Positions 24,913-33,880 of a DNA stretch of 64,000 bases are shown in pieces. Position 1 is the stretch's first letter, and every line of letters begins with the position of its first letter. The notes below the pieces were generated by a model. The model was given only the letters and a program-made list of their open reading frames with translations. It ran no database searches and was not told the origin of the DNA. Origin of the DNA: Pseudomonadota bacterium (GTDB lineage: Bacteria > Pseudomonadota > Gammaproteobacteria > Steroidobacterales > Steroidobacteraceae); contig JAKBWB010000039.1 in NCBI GenBank assembly GCA_021843755.1, positions 124,001 to 188,000 on the forward strand. The letters run 5' to 3'. The translations under genes were made by a program, and so were the position numbers.

Positions 24913-26760
24913 ATGACCGAGATCGCCCCCGCACCGTCCCGCAGTGCGCACCCGCTCGCCGGCCAGAAGATGTCCGGGGCGCGGATGATCATGCAAGTGC
25001 TGGCGGACGAGGGCGTGGAGGCGATTTTCGGCTACAGCGGCGGCGCCATCCTGCCCACGTATGATGCCGTGTTCCTGTACAACGAGGCGCAGCAGAGCCA
25101 CGGTGGCCGGCAGATCCCGCTGATCGTTCCGGCCAACGAACAGGGGGCGGGCTTCATGGCGGCCGGCTTCGCCCGCGCCACCGGCCGAGTCGGGGTCTGC
25201 CTGGTGACCTCCGGTCCCGGCGCAACGAATACGGTCACGCCTGTGCGTGACTGCATGGCCGATTCGGTGCCCATCGTGGTCATCTGCGGCCAGGTGGCCC
25301 GCGCATCGATCGGGACGGATGCATTCCAGGAAGCGCCGGTCACCGCGATCATGGGCTCGGTCGCCAAGCACGTATTCCTGGTCACCGAGCCGCAACGGCT
25401 CGAGGCCACCATGCGCACGGCGTTCGAGCTGGCGCGCACCGGCCGGCCCGGCCCAGTCGTGGTCGACGTGCCGAAGGACGTGCAGAACTGGGAGGGTCTG
25501 TTCGAGGGCGGCGGCTCGCTGCCCATTCCCGGCTACCGCCGCCGGATGCAGGAGCTGGCCGGACGGGAGCTCGACCCCCGCGATGCGGCCCGCTTCTTCG
25601 AGATGCTCGCGGAGTCGCGCCGCCCGTTGATTTACGCCGGCGGAGGCGCCATTCACGGCAATGCGTCCGAGGCGCTGACCGCATTCGCCACCGCGTTCGG
25701 TATTCCTGTGGTGACCACGCTGATGGGCATCGGCGCCATCGACACCACCCATCCGCTTGCGATGCGCATGCTGGGCATGCATGGAACCGCATTCGCCAAC
25801 TACGCGGTCGATGACTGCGATTTCCTCATCGCCATCGGCTCGCGCTTCGACGACCGGGTCGCGGGCGTACCCGCCAAGTTCGCCCGCGGCGCACGCCGCA
25901 TCGCGCATCTGGACATCGATCGGGCGGAAATCAACAAGGTCAAGCGCGTCCAATGGAGCCACGTGGGGCTGCTGCCCGAGGCGCTGCGCGCCCTCACCGA
26001 GTACGGACTGCGGGCGGGATTCACGCCGGACCTCGCGCCCTGGCATGCGCACCTGAGCGAGCTGAAGCGCCGCCACGCCATGAACTACGACCGGGAGAGC
26101 CCGCTCATCCAGCCGTACTCGGTCATCGAGCACATCAACGCCGTGACCGGCGGCGAGGCCATCGTCACCACCGGAGTCGGCCAGCATCAGATGTGGGCGG
26201 CGCAGTACTGCGATTTCCGCCGCCCGCGGCTCTGGCTCACTTCCGGCAGCATGGGCACGATGGGCTTCGGACTGCCCGCGGCGATCGGCGCGCAGCTGGC
26301 GCACCCCGAGGCGCTGGTGGTGGATATCGACGGGGACTCGAGCATCCGCATGAATCTCGGGGAGCTCGAGACCGTCACCACCTACGACCTGCCGATCAAG
26401 ATCGTCGTGCTCAACAATTTCGGCGACGGCATGGTCAAGCAGTGGCAGAAGCTCTTTTTCAAGGGACGGCTCTCGGCGAGCGACCGCTCGCTGCACAAGA
26501 AGGACTTCATTCGCGCTGCGCAGGCTGACGGGTTTCCCTACGCCACGCGCCTGGAGCACAAGCAGGACGTGCCGCGCGTAATCGAGGAATTCCTGCGATT
26601 CGACGGCCCCGCCTTTCTCGAGGTGATGATCGATCCGGATGCGGGCGTGTACCCGATGGTCGGCCCCGGTCAGAGCTACGAGGAGATGATCACCGGCGAG
26701 TTCATCGCCTCGCGCCACAAGGTGGACATCAAGCCACCGGGACCGTCCGAGATGTTCTAA
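24913..26760 (+). CDS. ilvB: Acetolactate synthase large (catalytic) subunit
   Basis: A 615-residue thiamine-diphosphate enzyme that makes acetolactate or acetohydroxybutyrate, the first common step of branched-chain amino-acid synthesis. Motifs in order are IFGYSGGAILPTYDA (about 38-52), the catalytic glutamate E76 in NEQGAGFMAAGFARATG, SGPGATN, the FAD region GIGAIDTTHP, and the ThDP/Mg motif starting GDSSIRMN and ending LNNFGDGM. The N-terminal 20 residues are an extension. Length is slightly above that of E. coli IlvI/IlvB. The ATG at 24913 follows GAGAGCGCC. The small subunit gene is divergent, and ilvA lies 3.3 kb downstream on the same strand. Confidence 0.95.
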   Translation: MTEIAPAPSRSAHPLAGQKMSGARMIMQVLADEGVEAIFGYSGGAILPTYDAVFLYNEAQQSHGGRQIPLIVPANEQGAGFMAAGFARATGRVGVCLVTSGPGATNTVTPVRDCMADSVPIVVICGQVARASIGTDAFQEAPVTAIMGSVAKHVFLVTEPQRLEATMRTAFELARTGRPGPVVVDVPKDVQNWEGLFEGGGSLPIPGYRRRMQELAGRELDPRDAARFFEMLAESRRPLIYAGGGAIHGNASEALTAFATAFGIPVVTTLMGIGAIDTTHPLAMRMLGMHGTAFANYAVDDCDFLIAIGSRFDDRVAGVPAKFARGARRIAHLDIDRAEINKVKRVQWSHVGLLPEALRALTEYGLRAGFTPDLAPWHAHLSELKRRHAMNYDRESPLIQPYSVIEHINAVTGGEAIVTTGVGQHQMWAAQYCDFRRPRLWLTSGSMGTMGFGLPAAIGAQLAHPEALVVDIDGDSSIRMNLGELETVTTYDLPIKIVVLNNFGDGMVKQWQKLFFKGRLSASDRSLHKKDFIRAAQADGFPYATRLEHKQDVPRVIEEFLRFDGPAFLEVMIDPDAGVYPMVGPGQSYEEMITGEFIASRHKVDIKPPGPSEMF

Positions 26761-26769
26761 GGAGCAACC

Positions 26770-27189
26770 GTGAAATATCTGCACACCATGGTGCGCGTGA
26801 CGGATCTGGACGCCTCGCTGCGCTTCTACCGAGACGCGCTCGGCCTGATCGAGCTGTCGCGCAAAGACTATCCGCAGGGACGCTACACGCTGGTATTCCT
26901 GGCCGCTCCGGGCGACGAGTCGGCGCAAGTGGAGCTGACGTACAACTGGGATCCGCAGGCGTACACCGGCGGGCGCAACTTCGGCCATCTCGCCTACGCT
27001 GTCGATGACATCTATGCCGCCTGCGAGCGGCTGCAGCGCCATGGCGTGACGATCAATCGGCCACCGCGCGACGGGCGCATGGCGTTCGTGCGCTCGCCGG
27101 ATCAGATCTCGATCGAGCTGCTGCAGCGCGGCGCGCCGCTGGCGCCGGCCGAGCCCTGGACATCGATGCCGAACATCGGCAGCTGGTAG
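26770..27189 (+). CDS. gloA: Lactoylglutathione lyase (glyoxalase I, VOC family)
   Basis: A 139-residue glyoxalase I that isomerises the hemithioacetal of methylglyoxal and glutathione to S-lactoylglutathione. The first beta-alpha-beta module is LHTMVRVTDLDASLRFYRDALGL, the second GRNFGHLAYAVDDIYAACERL, and the metal-ligand strands end with ISIELLQRG. Expected metal ligands (His near 5, Glu, His, Glu) are present. A GTG start at 26770 is chosen for TAAGGAG 6 nt upstream. It lies 9 bp after ilvB. The next enzyme of the pathway, gloB, is encoded at about 44 kb. Confidence 0.9.
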   Translation: MKYLHTMVRVTDLDASLRFYRDALGLIELSRKDYPQGRYTLVFLAAPGDESAQVELTYNWDPQAYTGGRNFGHLAYAVDDIYAACERLQRHGVTINRPPRDGRMAFVRSPDQISIELLQRGAPLAPAEPWTSMPNIGSW

Positions 27190-27211
27190 CCGCAGCGACA
27201 CGGAGCGGGCG

Positions 27212-27682
27212 GTGACCGAGCCCCTCGAACGCTATCTGCACACCCGGATTCCGCTGTCGGCGGCTCTGGGGGTGCGCGTGCTCGAGGCGAACCCCGAGTG
27301 CGTGCGGTTGACAGCCCCCCTCGGCCCGAACATCAATCACACCGGCACGGTATTCGGCGGCAGCGCCGCCGCCGTCGCGATCCTGACTGCCTGGGGCCTG
27401 CTGCACGTGCGCCTGGCCACCGGCGGCCTGCGGGCACAGACACTGATCCAGCGCAACCGCATGGAATACCTGCAACCGATCCGCGCGGATTTCGAAGGCG
27501 AATGCCGCTTCGCCGATGCCGTATCCTGGAACCGCTTCCTCACCATGCTGGAGCGGCACGGCCGGGCGCGACTGGCTCTCGAGACCGAGCTGCGCTGTCT
27601 CGGACGGTCGGTCGGCCGGTTCGCGGGCGCATTCGTCGCCCTCGGCGCGGCGCTCGCCGTACCGGACCCTCCGGGGCTCTGA
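27212..27682 (+). CDS. YiiD C-terminal-type hotdog thioesterase
   Basis: A 156-residue protein of the hotdog-fold thioesterase group named after the C-terminal part of YiiD. Visible features are VRLTAPLGPNINHTGTVFGGS (helix entry with the typical NHTGTVFGGS), then ILTAWGLLHVRL and a conserved IQRNRMEYLQPI. Substrate unknown. The GTG at 27212 follows GGAGCGGGC. It is 22 bp downstream of gloA, likely in the same transcript. Confidence 0.8.
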   Translation: MTEPLERYLHTRIPLSAALGVRVLEANPECVRLTAPLGPNINHTGTVFGGSAAAVAILTAWGLLHVRLATGGLRAQTLIQRNRMEYLQPIRADFEGECRFADAVSWNRFLTMLERHGRARLALETELRCLGRSVGRFAGAFVALGAALAVPDPPGL

Positions 27683-27797
27683 GCGGCGAGGTCAACCTGG
27701 AAGAACGGCGCGTGTCGGCGCACAATGCCGCGGTTACCGGTGCCGCTCAATCACACCAACCACGACGCAGCCCGCTTTACCCAAGGGGGACCTGGCC

Positions 27798-28979
27798 ATG
27801 AGTCAAGCCGACCTTCGAGGCAAGTTCATCTGGCACGAGTTGATGACGCCAGACATCCAGAGCGCGGCGGATTTCTACGCGCGCGTGTTGCCCTGGAGCA
27901 GCGAGTCCTCCACCGTGCCAGGCTACACGCTGTGCGTGAGCGGCCGATGGGGCGTCGCCGGATTGATGCGTCAGCCCGACGCGGCGCGGGAGCAGAGCAC
28001 GCCGCCGAGCTGGCTGGTTTACGTCGGCGCCCCCGATGTCGACGCGACCGCCGAGGCGGCGCAGCGACTCGGCGGCAAGCTCCTGAAAGCCCCGACCGAT
28101 ATCCCGGGCATCGGGCGCTTCGCGGTGCTGTCCGATCCTCAGGGTGCCGCGTTTGCGGTATTCGCGCCGGCGATGCCGACGCCGGACGGGGCACAGGCGG
28201 AACCCGCCGGGCACTTCTCCTGGCACGAGCTCGCCACGATCGACCCGCAGGGCGCACTCGCGTTCTATGCGCAGCTGTTCGGCTGGACCGGGGGACCCGT
28301 GCATGAGATGGGTGCCGGCGGCCGGTATCAGATCATCGAGCACGCCGGCGTGCCGATCGGCGGCATGTATGTCATGCAGGATCCGTCCAAGCCGCCGCAT
28401 TGGCTGAGCTACGTGCAGGTAAAATCCCTGGACGAGGCGATCGCGGCGGTCAGAGCATACGATGGGCGCGTCGTGCACGAACCGCATGTCGTGCCGGGCG
28501 GCGACCGCGTGGCTCACATCATGGACCCGCAAGGCGGGGTCCTTGCGCTGCACGAGCGGTCCAGAGCCACTCCGGGGGCGGGTACGACGCCGCCTCCCGC
28601 CCGTACCCGGCGAGCCGCGCGTCCCCGGAAGTCTCCCGCCACGGCCGCGCCGGCGAAAAAGTCGGCGGGTGCGGCACCGCCCGCCCGGAAAGCACCTGCC
28701 CGAAAGGCTCCCGCCAAGAAGGCCGCGCCCGGCGCAGGTACGCCGCGTACCAAGGCTCGTGCCAAGCGGGGCACCGCCAGAACGTCCGCTCCATCGGCCG
28801 CGCGCCGGTCCGCGACACGCAAGGCGGCCGCCAAGCGCCGCCCGGCCCACAAACAGCACGCCGCCAAGCCGGCAGCGGCGCACAAGACCGCCGCCCACAG
28901 GCGACCCGGCGGCAAACGGCCGGCCGGCAAAGCGAAAGCCGCAGGCCGCCACGGGCGCGCAAGGGCACGGCGGCGCTGA
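27798..28979 (+). CDS. Tandem VOC-domain protein with histone-H1-like basic tail
   Basis: A 393-residue protein. Two glyoxalase/VOC modules lie at about residues 5-128 (KFIWHELMTPDIQSAADFY to GAAFAVFAP) and 135-253 (GHFSWHELATIDPQGALAFY to GGVLALHER). This pair is common in small VOC proteins of about 260 residues. From about residue 255 to the end it carries some 135 residues of Lys/Arg/Ala/Pro only, with repeated PARKAPAKKA-type units, resembling histone H1, AlgP and other bacterial H1-like tails that bind DNA. No enzymatic activity can be assigned. The ATG at 27798 is preceded by AAGGGGG. Confidence 0.85.
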   Translation: MSQADLRGKFIWHELMTPDIQSAADFYARVLPWSSESSTVPGYTLCVSGRWGVAGLMRQPDAAREQSTPPSWLVYVGAPDVDATAEAAQRLGGKLLKAPTDIPGIGRFAVLSDPQGAAFAVFAPAMPTPDGAQAEPAGHFSWHELATIDPQGALAFYAQLFGWTGGPVHEMGAGGRYQIIEHAGVPIGGMYVMQDPSKPPHWLSYVQVKSLDEAIAAVRAYDGRVVHEPHVVPGGDRVAHIMDPQGGVLALHERSRATPGAGTTPPPARTRRAARPRKSPATAAPAKKSAGAAPPARKAPARKAPAKKAAPGAGTPRTKARAKRGTARTSAPSAARRSATRKAAAKRRPAHKQHAAKPAAAHKTAAHRRPGGKRPAGKAKAAGRHGRARARRR

Positions 28980-29227
28980 GTGCGGCGCGGCCGGAGCGAC
29001 TCCGGATCGTCCCCCCGCGGGTCAAACTTCGATCCGTGATCAGCCCATAGGGCCTTGCAGAGGAGGCCGCTGTTGGTCGGCGGCGGGATGTCCCCGGGCC
29101 CCACCCCGAGATCCCGGCCGGTGGCCGCGGCGCTGCGGATTCTGACTTCGAGATTGCTCATGGCGGAACCTCGCGCGGCGCCCACGGCCGCCAAAATAGC
29201 TTAATCCGGATTGCCGCCTCGGGCACA

Positions 29228-30055
29228 ATGGCCGCTTACACCATGGCGAAACGTACGATGCTCCCGCCTCAGCCGGCCGCCCCCGCCGCGGCACGCATCA
29301 GACGCGGCTATTTCGAGTGCCGCTACGGTCAACTGCACGTCCATCAGGCAATACCGGCCGGCGGCGGCTTCGAGGAAGGCACGCCGCTTCTGGCACTGCA
29401 TGCCGCGCCGTTCTCGGGCCGCATGTTCGCGGGCCTGTTCGCGCGGATCGGCCAAAGCCGCTCGGCGTTCGCGCCCGACCTGCCGGGATTCGGCGCGTCG
29501 GATGCACCGGCGCCTCTGTCGATCGCCGAGCACGCCGCGGCCATCGGGGATTTTATCGACATGATGCGCCTGCGGGAAATCAACGTCATGGGTTGCGGCT
29601 TTGGTGCCCTGGTCGCCCTGGAGCTCGCCGCGGCGCGGCCCGCGGTCAAGCGCGTGGTCATTGCCGCACTGCCGGTGGCCGCTGCACCCGAACCGCCGCG
29701 GTCGGCCGATCTGGCCGAGGCCTATCTCCTGCAGGCCTGGACCGGCGCGCGCACGGACTGCGGCCCGGAGGCGCCGCTGGCGAGCGCCTTTACCGCCTGT
29801 GCCGAGCGATTGCTCAATGGCGCGCAGGCCGCCGCCGCGGCGGCCGCCGAGCGCGACTACCCGCTGCGCGAGCGGTTGCGCCAGAGCGCACAGCCGCTGC
29901 TGCTGTTGCACTCGAGCGAGTGGCCGCGAAACTTCGGCGCACAGCTCGAGGATCTGCCGGCGCGCGCGCGCCAGCGGCTGCCCGGCGGCCTGGCGCTGTT
30001 CGAATCGGCGCCACAGTCGATCGCCGCCGCCATCCACGACTTCCTCAACGCCTGA
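29228..30055 (+). CDS. Alpha/beta-hydrolase-fold protein lacking the catalytic serine
   Basis: A 275-residue protein with the outline of an alpha/beta hydrolase: LLALHAAPFSGRMF (oxyanion-loop region, about 53-66), FAPDLPGFGASD (about 81-92) and the nucleophile-elbow strand INVMGCGFGALVALELA. In the usual G-x-S-x-G elbow the serine position is glycine (G-C-G-F-G), the codon being GGC. The C-terminal stretch GGLALFESAPQSIAAAIHDF lacks the histidine normally placed before the last helix. It is therefore probably not a conventional hydrolase. The gene ends 6 bp before ilvA, so it is likely translated with it. The ATG at 29243 is an alternative start. Confidence 0.78.
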   Translation: MAAYTMAKRTMLPPQPAAPAAARIRRGYFECRYGQLHVHQAIPAGGGFEEGTPLLALHAAPFSGRMFAGLFARIGQSRSAFAPDLPGFGASDAPAPLSIAEHAAAIGDFIDMMRLREINVMGCGFGALVALELAAARPAVKRVVIAALPVAAAPEPPRSADLAEAYLLQAWTGARTDCGPEAPLASAFTACAERLLNGAQAAAAAAAERDYPLRERLRQSAQPLLLLHSSEWPRNFGAQLEDLPARARQRLPGGLALFESAPQSIAAAIHDFLNA

Positions 30056-30061
30056 ATACTC

Positions 30062-31579
30062 ATGGTCAGCCCCTACATCGAGCAGATCCTCAAGGCGCGC
30101 GTCTACGACGTCGCCATCGAATCGCCCCTGGACCCCGCGCCGCGCCTCTCGCGCCGCATCGACAATCACGTACTGCTGAAGCGCGAGGACCTCCAGCCGG
30201 TGTTCTCCTTCAAGCTGCGCGGGGCGTACAACCGCATCGCGAAACTCTCCGACTCCGCGGCCCGCCGCGGCGTGGTATGCGCCTCGGCCGGCAACCACGC
30301 CCAGGGCGTGGCGCTCGCGGCGCGCCGGCGCCAGATCAAGGCGGTGGTCGTGATGCCGCAGACGACTCCCCGGATCAAGACCCAGGCGGTCGATGACCTC
30401 GGCGGTGAGGTCGTGCTGCACGGTGACGATTACGATTCGGCATTCGAGCACGCGCTCGCGCTCGCCCGCGAACGCAACATGGTGTTCGTCCATCCATTCG
30501 ACGATCCGGACGTGATCGCGGGCCAGGGCACGATCGCCGTGGAGCTGGCGCGCCAGACCGGGGGTCATTTGGACGCGGTGTTCGTGCCCATCGGCGGCGG
30601 CGGGCTCATCGCCGGAATGTCCGTGTACCTGAAGTACCTCTACCCGGGCATTCGCGTCATCGGCGTGGAGCCGCAAGACGCCGCATGCATGTATGAGTCG
30701 CTGAAAGTCGGAAAGCGCGTGACGCTCGAGCGAGTCGGAATCTTCGCCGACGGGGTGGCCGTAAAACGTGTTGGCGAGGAGACCTTCGAGCTGTGCAGGC
30801 AGCATGTCGACGAGGTCGTGCTGCTGGACAACGACGAGATCTGCGCCGCCATCCAGGATGTATTCGAGGACACGCGCTCGATCGTCGAGCCCGCCGGAGC
30901 GCTCGCGGTCGCGGGCCTGAAGAAGGTGGCCGCACGCGAGCACTGGCGCGGGAAACGGCTCGCGGCCATCGCCAGCGGCGCCAACATGAATTTCGATCGG
31001 CTGCGGCACGTGGCGGAGCGGGCCGACCTCGGCGGGGAGCGCGAAGCGCTGCTCGCGGTCACCATTCCGGAGCGGCCCGGGAGCTTTCGGCAGTTCTGCG
31101 AGGTTCTCGGCCGGCGCAGCATCACCGAGTTCAACTATCGATATGAAAGCGGCGACGCTGCGCACGTGTTCGTCAGCTTCGGGCTCGCACACGGCCGCAG
31201 CGAGAAGGACGAGGTCATCCGGGCCCTGCGCGGCAGCGGCTACACCGTCACCGACATGAGCGAGAACGAGACGGCCAAGCTGCACGTGCGCTACATGATC
31301 GGCGGTCGCGCACACGGGCTGCGCGATGAGCTGCTCTACCGTTTCGAGTTCCCCGAACGCCCCGGCGCATTGTTGCAGTTCCTCGATGCCGTCGGCTCGC
31401 GCTGGAACATCAGCCTGTTCCATTATCGCAACCAGGGCACGGACTACGGCCGGGTCCTGGCCGGCATCCAGGTCCCGGTGGCCGAGCGCGGCGAATTCCT
31501 GCAGCACCTGAATGCGCTGCATTACGAGTACGCCGACGAGACGGTCAATCCCGCCTACCGGATGTTTCTCGGCGCGTGA
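30062..31579 (+). CDS. ilvA: Threonine ammonia-lyase, biosynthetic
   Basis: A 505-residue PLP enzyme that deaminates threonine to 2-oxobutyrate, the entry to isoleucine synthesis. The PLP lysine is K51 in FSFKLRGAYNR. SAGNHAQG (about 79-86) and the glycine loop PIGGGGLIAG bind the cofactor. Two ACT-like regulatory modules follow from about residue 330 (LLAVTIPERPGSFRQF and YRFEFPERPGALLQFL), which in this type mediate isoleucine feedback. Length matches the long biosynthetic form. It lies 3.3 kb downstream of ilvB on the same strand. Confidence 0.96.
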   Translation: MVSPYIEQILKARVYDVAIESPLDPAPRLSRRIDNHVLLKREDLQPVFSFKLRGAYNRIAKLSDSAARRGVVCASAGNHAQGVALAARRRQIKAVVVMPQTTPRIKTQAVDDLGGEVVLHGDDYDSAFEHALALARERNMVFVHPFDDPDVIAGQGTIAVELARQTGGHLDAVFVPIGGGGLIAGMSVYLKYLYPGIRVIGVEPQDAACMYESLKVGKRVTLERVGIFADGVAVKRVGEETFELCRQHVDEVVLLDNDEICAAIQDVFEDTRSIVEPAGALAVAGLKKVAAREHWRGKRLAAIASGANMNFDRLRHVAERADLGGEREALLAVTIPERPGSFRQFCEVLGRRSITEFNYRYESGDAAHVFVSFGLAHGRSEKDEVIRALRGSGYTVTDMSENETAKLHVRYMIGGRAHGLRDELLYRFEFPERPGALLQFLDAVGSRWNISLFHYRNQGTDYGRVLAGIQVPVAERGEFLQHLNALHYEYADETVNPAYRMFLGA

Positions 31580-31653
31580 GGCGGCCGCACCGGGACGATC
31601 GGGGCCGCGGTCCGCGGGCCTCCCCGCACTGCGCGGCACCAGGCTCGCGCGTG

Positions 31654-32082
31654 CTATCCGTGGATGTAGCTCTCGAGTTCCTCGATGGTCCGCTGCTGCT
31701 CCTGGATCACCGACTTGACCAGATCGCCGATGGAGACCACGCCGATCACGCGGCCGCCTTCCACCACCGGCAGGTGGCGGATGCGCCGCTCGGTCATCAA
31801 GACCATGCAGCGCTGTACGTTGGTGTCGGGCGAAACGGTCACCACGGGCGAACTCATGATCTGCGCGATCGGGGTATCAGCCGAGGCGCGGCCGAGCAGC
31901 ACGACCTTGCGCGCATAATCGCGCTCCGAGACGATGCCGGCCAGCGCATCGCCGCGCATCACCAGCAGCGCACCGACGCCGTGCTCGGCCATCGAGCGCA
32001 CGGCCTCGAGCACCGGCGCATCCGGTCCGATCGTGAAGAGAGCCGATTTCTTGCTGCCGAGCAGGTGACGTACCGTGGTCAT
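31654..32082 (-). CDS. CBS-domain pair protein
   Basis: A 142-residue stand-alone CBS pair (Bateman module). The first CBS repeat is at about residues 16-66 (VLEAVRSMAEHGVGALLVM to IVSERDYARKV). The second is at about 80-130 (VVTVSPDTNVQRCMVLMTE to VIGVVSIGDLVKSVI). Such modules bind adenine nucleotides and regulate a partner; which partner cannot be told. It converges with ilvA, 74 bp apart. Confidence 0.88.
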   Translation of the reverse strand: MTTVRHLLGSKKSALFTIGPDAPVLEAVRSMAEHGVGALLVMRGDALAGIVSERDYARKVVLLGRASADTPIAQIMSSPVVTVSPDTNVQRCMVLMTERRIRHLPVVEGGRVIGVVSIGDLVKSVIQEQQRTIEELESYIHG

Positions 32083-32145
32083 CTCTGCCTCCTCTCGGGC
32101 ACGCCGCGGCGTGCCGGCGGTGGATTCATACCCCCGAGCGTACCC

Positions 32146-32677
32146 CTACCGAGGCGCGGCGACCACTGTCAGATTGACGCCGGCCGTGACGCGAATGGCG
32201 CCCCACTCGATGGGCGTCGTCCTGGGCTGCATGCGCACCGCCTGCTGGCCGATTCGCGGGCTCGGCGCAGCGCCCGTCGGGCCGGTCTCCCGAGCGGACG
32301 CGATGCGCACGATCCGCAGCCCCAGCGCTGCGGCAAGCGCCCGTGCGGCCGCGCGCGCCCGCCGTGCCGCATGAGCCAGCGCACGCAGACGGGCGGCCTG
32401 CGGATCGCGTAGCGCAAAGCGAAGACTGTGCTGAAGGTTGGCGCCCGCCGCGCTCGCCGCGTCGATCACGGGCGCGACACGCCGCAGATCATTCAGGCGA
32501 ATCCGCACGACGTTGCTCACCACGTAGCCTGTGAGTGTCGGCGGGCGGCCGTTGGTGGAGTACCGATACTGCGGCACGACCGAGTAGTTGGATGTCGTCA
32601 GCCTGGCGTCGGGACCCGGTGCTCGCCCAGGCGAGTGCCGGCGCAACGGCAAGCACGAGCGGAATCACACACTTCAT
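32146..32677 (-). pseudogene. Broken SIMPL-domain (DUF541) periplasmic protein gene
   Basis: The first codons from 32677 encode a good signal peptide (MKCVIPLVLAVAPALAWAS). In that frame the sequence soon turns to nonsense. The rest of a SIMPL protein continues in another frame, from LTTSNYSVVPQYRYSTNGRP through LTGYVVSNVVRIRLNDL to the end at 32146. In intact SIMPL proteins about 80-90 residues separate the signal peptide from the TSNYS phrase. Here they are almost adjacent, so an internal stretch has been lost and the frame shifted. It lies 27 bp behind the ABC permease gene. An alternative start in the second frame could still give a product of up to 168 residues without a signal peptide, which is unlikely to be functional. 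Confidence 0.75.
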
Positions 32678-32704
32678 GCTTCGACCTCCATTCAGCCGGC
32701 GCGC

Positions 32705-33880
32705 TCAGCCGAGCAGACGCTCGCGCCGGTACAAACGGCCGGCGAGATACCCGAGCACCGCCCCCAGCGCCAGGCTCACGCCCGCGGAAATCGCCACATA
32801 GCCGCTCGGCAGAGGCTGCCCGCGGAGCAGACTCATGATGATGAAATGCTGGCTGAGCGACGGCACCGCCATCAGCGCCGCGCGCGGCTGCAGCCCCAGA
32901 ATGCTCGCGAAAATGAGCGGCAGCGTGGGCACCAGCAGCACCAATCCGACGTAGGTCTGTGCTTCACGGTAGCTGCGCGTGTAGGAAGCCACCAGAATCA
33001 TCAGGGCCGCGCCCGCGGGAATCAACGGCAGACACCCGAGCACGATGCCGGCCGCGACGCCTGGCCCGAAGTTGGCGCTCATGCCGAGCCGCGCCAGTCC
33101 GATGTGCCGCAGGGTCAGGGCGAAAGCCGCCACCGTGAGCATCAGCGATACGAGCATCATGACGCACGCGGCCAGCATCTTGCCGTACACCAGATGCTCG
33201 CGCTCGACCGGTACCGTCAGCAGCGGCTCGAGCGAGCCGCGCTCGCGCTCCCCGGCGGTGGTGTCGATGGCGATGTACAGCCCGCTCATCAACATCGTGA
33301 ACAGGATCGCGTAGCTCAACATGCCGAGCGTCAGCGCCGCCCGGCTCTGCGGCGTCGAGGTATCGATCGAATGCAGTGCGATGGGCGCGAGCAGCTGCGG
33401 ATCGAGTCCGCGGGCCACCAGGCGCAGCCGCGCGATCGTCCCGCCGTAGAGCCCGAGCAGCGTGCTCAGGCGCTCGACCTTGCCATGCACGGTGCGGTTG
33501 GATTCGTCGGCGTAGAGGCGCAGCGGGGCCGGCTTGCCGGCCGCCAGCCGCGCGCCGAAGTCGCGCGGCACGTACAGCAGCGGACCGTGCTCCCGCTCGA
33601 CCAGACGGCGCGCGCGCGCGCGATCGGCGTCGACCGGTCTGACGCGCACCTGGTATTGGCGCAGGAAATCCAGCAGCTGCGGTGCACGCCCGGCGTGGGC
33701 CACGGTCAGCGTGATCGGTCCGGTATTCGCCGCGCCGCTGTGGCGGATGGCCATGAAGATGACCGCACCGATCAGCACCGGCATCAGCAGCGGTCCGATG
33801 ATCAGCGTGGTGAACAGGGAGCGGCGATCGCGCAGCGTCTCGCGAAACTCCTTGCGGAAAACGCGCCAGATCGACTTCAC
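32705..33880 (-). CDS. ABC transporter permease (NatB-type ABC-2)
   Basis: A 391-residue membrane protein of the ABC-2/NatB exporter type. One membrane segment near the N-terminus (TTLIIGPLLMPVLIGAVIFMAI) is followed by a large external domain of about 150 residues. Five or six further segments follow from about residue 190, with the conserved cytoplasmic loop ERERGSLEPLLTVPV. The N-terminus IWRVFRKEFRETLRDRRSLF is typical. The GTG start at 33880 overlaps the ATPase stop codon by 4 nt. Substrate is unknown; NatAB itself exports sodium. Confidence 0.87.
   Translation of the reverse strand: MKSIWRVFRKEFRETLRDRRSLFTTLIIGPLLMPVLIGAVIFMAIRHSGAANTGPITLTVAHAGRAPQLLDFLRQYQVRVRPVDADRARARRLVEREHGPLLYVPRDFGARLAAGKPAPLRLYADESNRTVHGKVERLSTLLGLYGGTIARLRLVARGLDPQLLAPIALHSIDTSTPQSRAALTLGMLSYAILFTMLMSGLYIAIDTTAGERERGSLEPLLTVPVEREHLVYGKMLAACVMMLVSLMLTVAAFALTLRHIGLARLGMSANFGPGVAAGIVLGCLPLIPAGAALMILVASYTRSYREAQTYVGLVLLVPTLPLIFASILGLQPRAALMAVPSLSQHFIIMSLLRGQPLPSGYVAISAGVSLALGAVLGYLAGRLYRRERLLG

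Noticed and set aside
28980-29194. Possible small minus-strand gene starting MSNLEVRIRSAA near 29162
   Set aside because: It has a fair ribosome-binding site, but it continues antisense through the basic tail of the VOC gene and resembles no known protein. It is probably chance.
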